From Thermomicrobiales bacterium (lineage in GTDB: Bacteria; Chloroflexota; Chloroflexia; Thermomicrobiales; CADCWN01), in assembly GCA_030446685.1 (NCBI GenBank), contig JAUJMV010000009.1:1354-38359 (forward strand): a DNA stretch of 37,006 nt. The letters are read 5' to 3'. Below, in pieces: positions 31,959 to 37,006 of this stretch. The position numbers and the translations under genes are program-made. The notes beneath the pieces were generated by a model. The model saw only the letters and a list, made by a program, of their open reading frames with translations. It was not told the origin of the DNA and did not search any database. Position 1 is the first letter of the stretch. Every line of letters begins with the position of its first letter.

Positions 31959-32751
31959 TTCGATCGGTCCAGGGCAAGCGCGATCCGCTCGACCGTTCCC
32001 GCGGCGACCTCCCGATGGGCGGGTTCGAGGATCGGACCGAGCAGCGCCGCCGTCTCGCGGTACAGCCGCAACGCCGCCGCGCCGCGCGCCAGGGCGGGGG
32101 CAGGGCGGTGACCTCCGCCGCTAGGCCCGTCGCCAGCCGGTGCTGGCGCGTCCAGGCCGTGTCCCGCCCGACCGCCGCCTGCACCTGCCGGAAGAACGTG
32201 CGGTCGGAGTCGATCAGCACGCCCCGCCCGACGGCGACCGCCCCGGTGAGATCGAGCGCCAACTCCCAGGTCGCCAGGGTCGCGCGCTCCTCGTCCCGCG
32301 CGGCCAGGCCGCCGAGGATCTTGTGGGCCACCTCGGCCAGGCGCTCGACGGTGAAGCTGGCGTAGGCGTCGGCGGCCGGCTGCAGCGGCGCCCAGGTGAA
32401 CTGGTGGGCGGCGCGCTGTACAGCACCGAGCGCGCCGTCACGGTCCAGCAGGATGCGCAGCCGGCGCAGGGCCGGCACGGCCCGGATGGCGGCGGGCTGC
32501 CGCAGGTCGGCGAGCCGATCGTCCAGCGATTGCAGGTCAACGCTCACGAGGCGCCCGTCGCGGTACAGGAGCCGCTCGCGGTCGCGCCGTGCCCGCGGCA
32601 GGTTGCGCGTGTAGCAGACCAGATCTAGGTCGCTGTAGGCGTCCGCCGCGCCGCGCGCGAAGCTGCCCGAGAGCGCGACGGCGTGGACGGTCTCGCCGGC
32701 GAACTCGGCGACGAGCGCCCGGAGGAAATCATCGGGAAGGGCTTCGTTCAT
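31955..32751 (-). CDS. Nucleotidyltransferase-domain protein, one frameshift
   Basis: About 265 residues. The N-terminal Pol-beta-type nucleotidyltransferase core has V-A-L-S-G-S-F-A-R-G-A and, after A-D-A-Y, S-D-L-D-L-V, the GS and DxD metal-binding motif, followed by V-S-V-D-L-Q with the third Asp. A helical C-terminal domain follows (F-T-V-E-R-L-A-E-V-A-H-K-I-L), as in aminoglycoside nucleotidyltransferase-like proteins; the substrate is unknown. One base is missing in the G run at 32096-32100; the restored tail is A-L-L-G-P-I-L-E-P-A-H-R-E-V-A-A and ends A-L-D-R-S-N with a TAG at 31955-31957, inside the end of the MITE-like element. The element may have replaced the original 3' end. Confidence 0.75.
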
Positions 32752-32845
32752 CCGTTGTTCCCCCTGGATCGTCCGGCGCGGGATGCCGGTATCGACGCCG
32801 GTGCCGGGCGCGACGCCAAGCTATTTGCCGGCGCCCGCACCGGCG

Positions 32846-33865
32846 TTATCCCATGTTCCCCGTTCCCCGTTCCGCGTTCTCCAGGGCCAGCACCGCCGCG
32901 CCGAGCAGGCCGGCGTCCTGGCCGAGGGCGGAGGGGACGACGCGGAGGTCCCGGTCGAAGCCGTTGAGCAGGCGCTCGGCCAGGGCCTCCTGGAGGGGGT
33001 CGAAGAGGAGCGGTCCGGCCGCGATGACGCCGCCGCCGATGGCGATTACCTCGGGGTTGAAGATGTGCGCGAACGAGGCAGCGGCGTGGCCGAGCGCGCG
33101 CCCGGCCCCCGCCAGCACCTCGATCGCCAGCTCGTCCTCCCGCTGCGCCGCCAGGGTCACCAGCGGGCCATCGAGTTCCCCGCCGCGCTCGGCCAGCAGA
33201 TCCGGCAGGAGGCTCGGCACGCCGGCGTCGAGGAGGCGCTGGGCGTCGCGGGCGATCGCCCAGCCGCTGGTGTGCGCTTCGAGACAGCCGCGCCGGCCGC
33301 AGTGGCAGGGGGGGCCATCGAGCGCGATGACCGCGTGCCCCAGCTCGCCGGCCAGCCCGTGCCGGCCGAGCAGGAGCCGCCCGTCGACGATGACGCCGCC
33401 GCCGACCCCGGTGCCGACGCCGATGAAGACCAGGTGGCGCGTCCCCCGCCCCGCGCCGTAACGCCACTCGCCGAGCGCGGCGGCGTTGAGGTCGTTGCCG
33501 AGGGCGACCGGGCGACCGAGTCGCCCCTCCAGCAGATCGCGCACCGGCACGTCGCGCCAGCCGGGGAGGTTCGGCGCGAAGTAGAGGACGCCGTTGACCG
33601 GATCGACCGCGCCCGGCAGCGCCACGCCGACCGGCACGTCGGGGCCGAGCCCCACCGCCCCCGCCGCCTCGGTCACCGCGCCCGCCACGCGGTCGAGGAC
33701 GGCGTCCCGCCCGGCGTCGGCGGCGGTCGGCGCCTGCCGCCGCGCGACGATCCGCCCCGCGGCGGTCACCGCGGCGGCGCGGGCGTGCGTCCCGCCGAGA
33801 TCGACGGCCAACACAGTGTCGATTGCGGATTGCGGATTGCGGATTGCGGAATCGGGGGGTTCCAT
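32846..33865 (-). CDS. ROK-family sugar kinase (glucokinase-like)
   Basis: 339-residue cytosolic sugar kinase or ROK-type protein without a DNA-binding domain. Conserved: L-A-V-D-L-G-G-T-H-A-R-A-A near the start (phosphate loop), L-G-N-D-L-N-A-A-A-L-G-E with the catalytic Asp, G-V-G-T-G-V-G-G-G-V-I, and the ROK zinc motif C-H-C-G-R-R-G-C-L-E-A. The ATG at 33865 has GAGGGTGAG before it and places 15 residues ahead of the true family start that are translated heptamer repeat (S-A-I-R-N-P-Q-S-A-I). A GTG at 33814 would remove these but has no ribosome site. The last residues (E-R-G-T-G-N-M-G) come from a second heptamer repeat. The sugar is not determined. Confidence 0.9.
   Translation of the reverse strand: MEPPDSAIRNPQSAIDTVLAVDLGGTHARAAAVTAAGRIVARRQAPTAADAGRDAVLDRVAGAVTEAAGAVGLGPDVPVGVALPGAVDPVNGVLYFAPNLPGWRDVPVRDLLEGRLGRPVALGNDLNAAALGEWRYGAGRGTRHLVFIGVGTGVGGGVIVDGRLLLGRHGLAGELGHAVIALDGPPCHCGRRGCLEAHTSGWAIARDAQRLLDAGVPSLLPDLLAERGGELDGPLVTLAAQREDELAIEVLAGAGRALGHAAASFAHIFNPEVIAIGGGVIAAGPLLFDPLQEALAERLLNGFDRDLRVVPSALGQDAGLLGAAVLALENAERGTGNMG
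32855..32882. repeat. GTTCCCC heptamer repeat in the ROK gene 3' end
   Basis: Two exact GTTCCCC units and two with one change (GTTCCGC, GTTCTCC), covering the last codons of the ROK kinase. The repeat encodes the final residues of that protein. Confidence 0.8.
33821..33848. repeat. GATTGCG heptamer repeat in the ROK gene 5' end
   Basis: Four exact GATTGCG units followed by a degenerate GAATCGG. It is read through as the extra N-terminal residues of the ROK kinase. The same unit family (complement ATCCGCA) occurs at 35161-35194. Confidence 0.9.
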
Positions 33866-34051
33866 CTCACCCTCTGCCTTCGAACCTGCCGCCTCAGCAA
33901 CGCCGCACGCTCACTGAGCGTACTGCCAAGATTTTAGCCCAACGACCTGGGCGCGCAGCAAGAATGGGACAACTCTTCCCACGGCCCGGCACCCAGCTTC
34001 AGGCGCCTCCAGACGGGCACCAGTCGTGGCGCACGCCGCACCATGCGCCCC

Positions 34052-34954
34052 TCACGCGCGGCCGTCGGGCGGCGGCAGCCCCAAGGCGCGCGCCGCCCAG
34101 GGGAGCGCGACCCGCAGCCAACGCCGTTGCGCCGCGCGCACGGACGAGCCGGGCGCGGGCGGGGGGAGCCCGGCGTTGGCGGCCCAGAAGCCGCTCAGCG
34201 ACGCGGCCAGCCCCGGCTCGTCCGGCAGGATCGCGTCCGGCTCCGGGCCGCCCTCGCACCGCAGGTTCGGCAGCCAGAAGGCCACATCCACGCGGGGGTT
34301 GCCCCGGCAGGCGTAGCTCCAATCGAGCAGCAGGACCCGCTCGCCGGCGAAGCAGAGGTTGGCGCTGTGCACGTCGAGGTGCAGGAGCGAGTCCCCCGCG
34401 AGCGGCGCCGCCGCCTCGGACCGGGTGAGCGCCGGCAGCGCGGCCGTCAGCCAGGCCGCCGAGCAGAGCCCGAGGGCCAGGAAGGGGGCCGGATCGGCGG
34501 CGACGCGCGGCCAGCCGATCAGCCGCGCGCGCAGCGACTCGTAGGCGATCAGCCCCGGCGGTGGCGGGGTGGCCGCGACCCGATCGAGCATCGCCAGCAC
34601 CCGCTCGACCTGCCCCGGCAGCCAGGGCGGGGGCCAGTAGGCTCCGCTCAGGTCCTCCAGCAGCAGGAGCGGCGCGTCGCCGCCCGCGTCGTCGTCCCAG
34701 CCGAGCACCGCCGGCAGGAACGGGGCGGTGACCTGCGAGTATACCTGCCACTCCACCCGCAGCCCCTGCGCCGTCTCCGCGTCGGTCCCCGCCTTCACGA
34801 AGGCGGAGCGGCCCGCGCCGAACCGGACGACCCACCGCGCGGCCGCGGTGCGGCCACCGCGCACCACCGCCCACTCCGTCGGCCGCGTGCCCAGCAGGCG
34901 CGCGACGCGCCCGGCAATGGCCGGCGGCGGCGGCCCATTCAGCCCCCCCGGCAT
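34052..34954 (-). CDS. Aminoglycoside phosphotransferase-family (APH) kinase
   Basis: 300-residue protein with a eukaryotic-kinase-like APH fold. Visible: the nucleotide Lys region (R-S-A-F-V-K-A-G-T), hinge L-L-L-L-E-D-L-S-G, catalytic loop S-L-L-H-L-D-V-H-S-A-N-L-C (HxDxxxxN), metal-binding L-L-L-D-W-S-Y-A, and V-D-V-A-F-W-L-P after it. Such enzymes phosphorylate antibiotics, choline, homoserine or other small molecules; no evidence here for resistance. ATG 34954 has GAGAGGAG 8 bases upstream. It is not tightly coupled to its neighbours: the ROK gene lies about 190 bases downstream and the glycosyltransferase about 225 upstream, all on the minus strand. Confidence 0.87.
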   Translation of the reverse strand: MPGGLNGPPPPAIAGRVARLLGTRPTEWAVVRGGRTAAARWVVRFGAGRSAFVKAGTDAETAQGLRVEWQVYSQVTAPFLPAVLGWDDDAGGDAPLLLLEDLSGAYWPPPWLPGQVERVLAMLDRVAATPPPPGLIAYESLRARLIGWPRVAADPAPFLALGLCSAAWLTAALPALTRSEAAAPLAGDSLLHLDVHSANLCFAGERVLLLDWSYACRGNPRVDVAFWLPNLRCEGGPEPDAILPDEPGLAASLSGFWAANAGLPPPAPGSSVRAAQRRWLRVALPWAARALGLPPPDGRA

Positions 34955-35160
34955 CGCCCACTCCTCTCACGGCCGCCGCGCGGCCCGTGCTCCGCCGGCG
35001 CTAGATCTGTCCCACCCGCCACGCCCGCGGGCCGGCGCCGTCCGGGCCAGCCGCGCAGGGGGTCGGCCCGCCCTCGATGATGACGCGGCAAGACCCGCGC
35101 TAGCCGGATGGCCCCGGTTCGGCCTTGAAGGCTCGGAAAGGCGCGCGGGGCGACTTCCCG

Positions 35161-35194
35161 ATTCCGCAATCCGCAATCATCAATCCGCAATCCG
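35161..35194. repeat. AATCCGC heptamer repeat at the glycosyltransferase 3' end
   Basis: About five 7-base units of the AATCCGC type, some with one or two changes. The glycosyltransferase stop codon (35180-35182) lies inside it and its last residues, R-Y-R-I-A-D, are translated repeat. Complement of the GATTGCG unit in the ROK gene. Confidence 0.8.
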
Positions 35195-35905
35195 GTAGCG
35201 GAGCAGGGCGGCGAGGACGGTGAAGCCGTCGCGCCAGGAGATCTTCTTGCCCTCCCAGAACTCGCGGCCGGTGTAGGCGATCGGCACCTCGTAGATGCGG
35301 TGGCCGCGCTTGAGGATCTTGGCGGTGATCTCGGGGTCGATCCCCCAGCGCTCGGAGCGGAGGCGGAACGAGCGGGCGATGTCGGCGGTGAAGACTTTGT
35401 AGCAGGTCTCCATGTCGGTCAGGGTCGAGTCGAAGAGGACGTTGGCGATCAGCGTCAGCGTCTTGTTGCCGACCGAGTGCCAGAAGTACATCGCCTTGTG
35501 CTCGCCGAGGAAGCGCGAGCCGTAGACCGCGCGCGCGCGGCCCTCCAGGATCGGGCGCAGCAGGCGCGGGTAGTCGCGCGGGTCGTATTCGAGGTCGGCG
35601 TCCTGGATCAGCAGGATGTCGCCGCGGGCGGCCGCCAGGCCGGTGCGGACGGCGGCGCCCTTGCCGCGGTTGCGCGGGTGGCGGATCACGAAGGTGTCGG
35701 GCCGGTCGCCCTCCCCGCAGAGGGCCGCGGCGGTGCCGTCGGTCGAGCAGTCGTCGACGACGACGATCTCGCGCGCGATCGCCGGGCCGAGATCGACCGC
35801 GCGCACCCGCGCCAGCAGTTCGGCGATCGTCCCGGCCTCGTTGTAGACCGGCACGATCACCGAGAGCAGGCGGCGCCCGCCGGTCGCGTCAGTCGCGTCA
35901 CTCAT
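35180..35905 (-). CDS. Family-2 glycosyltransferase, dolichol-phosphate-mannose-synthase-like
   Basis: 241-residue GT2 enzyme without membrane segments. N-terminus V-I-V-P-V-Y-N-E-A-G-T-I, nucleotide-binding I-V-V-V-D-D-C-S-T-D-G-T, N-R-G-K-G-A-A-V-R-T-G, the metal-binding I-Q-D-A-D-L-E-Y-D-P, and the acceptor-side S-E-R-W-G-I-D-P-E-I-T-A-K with E-V-P-I-A-Y, as in polyprenyl-phosphate mannosyl/glucosyltransferases. It would move a sugar from a nucleotide donor to a lipid phosphate at the membrane for glycan or glycolipid synthesis. The start ATG overlaps the DUF402 stop as ATGA (35902-35905), so the two are translationally coupled. The C-terminus ends in repeat-derived residues. Confidence 0.9.
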   Translation of the reverse strand: MSDATDATGGRRLLSVIVPVYNEAGTIAELLARVRAVDLGPAIAREIVVVDDCSTDGTAAALCGEGDRPDTFVIRHPRNRGKGAAVRTGLAAARGDILLIQDADLEYDPRDYPRLLRPILEGRARAVYGSRFLGEHKAMYFWHSVGNKTLTLIANVLFDSTLTDMETCYKVFTADIARSFRLRSERWGIDPEITAKILKRGHRIYEVPIAYTGREFWEGKKISWRDGFTVLAALLRYRIAD

Positions 35906-36435
35906 GCGGGGTCCAGGCCGATCCGGTCGAAGGGGGGTCGGCGCTCGCGCACCGCGGCCAGCAGCGCGGCCACCGCCGCCCGCGCGCCGTCCTGGACGGC
36001 GGGGGCGTAGCCGTAGCGCCGGGCGTTCGCCGCGAACTCGTCCTCGTCGGTCACGACGCAGGCGCCGTCGGGCGCCACCAGCACGTCGATGTCGAGATCG
36101 ACAAAGGACAGTTCGGCGCCCCCCGGCCCGACCGCGAGCCGGGCCGGGGTGGCGATGTTGCAGTAGCAGGCGCGCAGCGCCCCGCCCGGCGCGTAGCCGG
36201 CGATCACGTTGTAGCCGCGGTCGGTATAGAAGTATTCCACGGCGCGGTCGCCGCCGAAGAACGGGGTGCGCCCCTCGACGATCGGCTCGAAGACCGCCTC
36301 CAGCCGGACGCCGCCCGCGACGGTCGCCGCGAACCGGCAGGCCCAGCGGCGGTACTCCGCGCCGTCGTATTTCAGCGCGCGGACGGTGACGGTCGCGCCG
36401 ACCGGCAGGCCGGCGAATGCAGCATCCCCACCCAT
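35902..36435 (-). CDS. DUF402-family protein
   Basis: 177-residue protein of the DUF402 (FAU-1/Ntdp-like) beta-barrel family. Conserved: V-T-V-R-A-L-K-Y-D-G-A-E-Y-R-R-W, Y-F-Y-T-D-R-G-Y-N-V, Y-C-N-I-A-T-P-A, and the acidic F-V-D-L-D-I-D-V-L-V and V-T-D-E-D-E-F that bind a metal in family members with nucleoside di/triphosphatase activity. The activity here is untested. I chose ATG 36435; the frame continues upstream but the ATG is 7 bases after a TATACT, which makes a leaderless mRNA likely. It is coupled to the glycosyltransferase by a 4-base overlap. Confidence 0.87.
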   Translation of the reverse strand: MGGDAAFAGLPVGATVTVRALKYDGAEYRRWACRFAATVAGGVRLEAVFEPIVEGRTPFFGGDRAVEYFYTDRGYNVIAGYAPGGALRACYCNIATPARLAVGPGGAELSFVDLDIDVLVAPDGACVVTDEDEFAANARRYGYAPAVQDGARAAVAALLAAVRERRPPFDRIGLDPA

Positions 36436-36442
36436 GGCGCGC

Positions 36443-36448
36443 AGTATA
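36443..36448 (-). promoter_or_regulatory. -10 element of a probable leaderless promoter (DUF402-glycosyltransferase)
   Basis: TATACT on the minus strand followed by 7 bases and the ATG of the DUF402 gene. The context TTTGCTATACT is AT-rich for this genome. Transcription would start at or next to the start codon. The same arrangement is seen at 13152-13157. Confidence 0.55.
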
Positions 36449-36529
36449 GCAAAGATTGATCGGCGCTTGAGACACCGGTACACTCGCCGGTATGAACGCG
36501 GTAGGGACGAGGGGCGAGGATGGTGTGCG

Positions 36530-36790
36530 ATGGGCGCGACAGCGAAGATCACGATCAGCCTCGACGCCGAGCTGCTCGAAGCGATCGAGCGGCTGCGACG
36601 CGAACGGGGGCAGACCCGTAGCGGGTTTATCCGCTATGCTGTCGAGCAGGTGCTGCGCCGGGAGCAGGAAGACAGCGAACGGTATATTCGAGGATACCGG
36701 GAGCAGCCAGAGACCGACGAGGAGATGATCATTGCCCGGCAGATTGGATTAGCGGTCCTTGCCCAGGAGCCTTGGGATGAGGCGCGGTGA
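36530..36790 (+). CDS. Ribbon-helix-helix antitoxin-like protein
   Basis: 86-residue DNA-binding protein of the CopG/MetJ-Arc type. The strand K-I-T-I-S-L-D-A-E-L-L-E-A-I-E and helix R-G-Q-T-R-S-G-F-I-R-Y-A-V-E-Q-V-L-R form the ribbon-helix-helix; the acidic tail from residue 47 would wrap the toxin. Start ATG 36530 with GAGGAT upstream. It overlaps by 14 bases a broken MazF-like toxin frame, the normal layout of antitoxin-first MazEF-type operons. It is divergent from DUF402 across about 95 bases. As antitoxins usually repress their own promoter, the divergent region may hold its operator. Confidence 0.85.
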   Translation: MGATAKITISLDAELLEAIERLRRERGQTRSGFIRYAVEQVLRREQEDSERYIRGYREQPETDEEMIIARQIGLAVLAQEPWDEAR

Positions 36791-36968
36791 GGTCTGATGG
36801 GCTGCCCTCGGCCCAGCCGACGGGCTGCCGCGCCCCTGCGTCGCCGATCTGGACACCAGTACGACTGTCCCGATGATGAAGCTGCAGGAGTAGGTGACCA
36901 CGCTGGCGGCGGGCAAGATTGCGGCGGTCGATGCCGCAATCCACTATGCGCTCGGCCTGCCCTCGTAA
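36777..36968 (+). pseudogene. mazF: MazF-like toxin remnant
   Basis: One continuous frame of 64 codons. It starts M-R-R-G-E-V, then TGA (36795-36797) where MazF toxins have Trp, then W-A-A-L-G-P. It ends, after a second stop TAG (36891-36893), with V-T-T-L-A-A-G-K-I-A-A-V-D-A-A-I and H-Y-A-L-G-L-P-S, the typical MazF C-terminal helix. Normal MazF is about 110 residues, so roughly the middle 45 are missing. Start overlapping the antitoxin and both family-like ends argue for a toxin killed by an internal deletion plus two stops. MazF toxins cut mRNA at short sequences; this one cannot be active as read. Confidence 0.7.
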
Positions 36969-37006
36969 CCCGACGCCGACCTCCAAACCCGCGACCCGCA
37001 CGCTAC

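Noticed and set aside
1..37006. CRISPR array
   Set aside because: The direct repeats seen are 7-10 bases, adjacent or only paired. There is no array of 23-40 base repeats with unique spacers and no cas gene.

Overview
The window is a very GC-rich, gene-dense bacterial chromosome segment. The lysine/arginine genes of the LysW carrier-protein type, a very large LuxR-type ATPase regulator and many 7-8 bp tandem repeats between genes suggest Chloroflexota, perhaps a Thermomicrobia/Sphaerobacter-like lineage. This is an inference from gene content and sequence style; there is no rRNA or tRNA gene to test it. Deinococcota also use LysW and are the main alternative.

Region by region. 1-5355: a plus-strand run with a DinB-like protein, lysZ, a HicB-like protein, map, a PhzF-family isomerase, lysJ and lysX. 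LysZ, LysJ and LysX are three steps of carrier-bound lysine/arginine synthesis; lysW and lysY are not in the window. 5403-8030: a methyltransferase, the 3' scrap of a second one, a dispersed inverted repeat, a rhodanese and a secreted two-domain cupin. 8145-11066: a 973-residue LuxR-family regulator. 11220-17565: mostly minus strand, with a nitronate monooxygenase, a methyltransferase that looks leaderless, a P-loop kinase, a DinB protein (plus strand), and an apparent nucleosidase / Gfo-Idh oxidoreductase / serpin operon. 17792-20703: a PfkB sugar kinase facing a YdjC-deacetylase / acyltransferase pair. 20704-23394: an accessory-looking stretch with structured inverted repeats, a possible orphan cobalamin-riboswitch-like RNA, two unknown secreted proteins and a regular G-tract array. 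23395-30410: a lipoprotein, a branched-chain aminotransferase, and a peptide ABC importer (two permeases and a Tat-type binding lipoprotein) without its ATPases. 30645-36968: a sarcosine-oxidase-like flavoenzyme, a MITE-like element, a nucleotidyltransferase, a ROK kinase, an APH-like kinase, a family-2 glycosyltransferase, a DUF402 protein, and a ribbon-helix-helix antitoxin beside a broken MazF-like toxin.

Two global features matter when reading the annotation. First, eleven genes are interrupted by clean single-base frameshifts, usually at G/C runs, with good protein on both sides; two more carry in-frame TAG codons inside CTAGG. This looks more like uncorrected sequencing error than decay, so these genes are annotated as whole with the shift positions given. 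Second, at least seven different short tandem repeats or inverted pairs sit in intergenic gaps, and some have become part of the ends of proteins (ROK kinase, glycosyltransferase).
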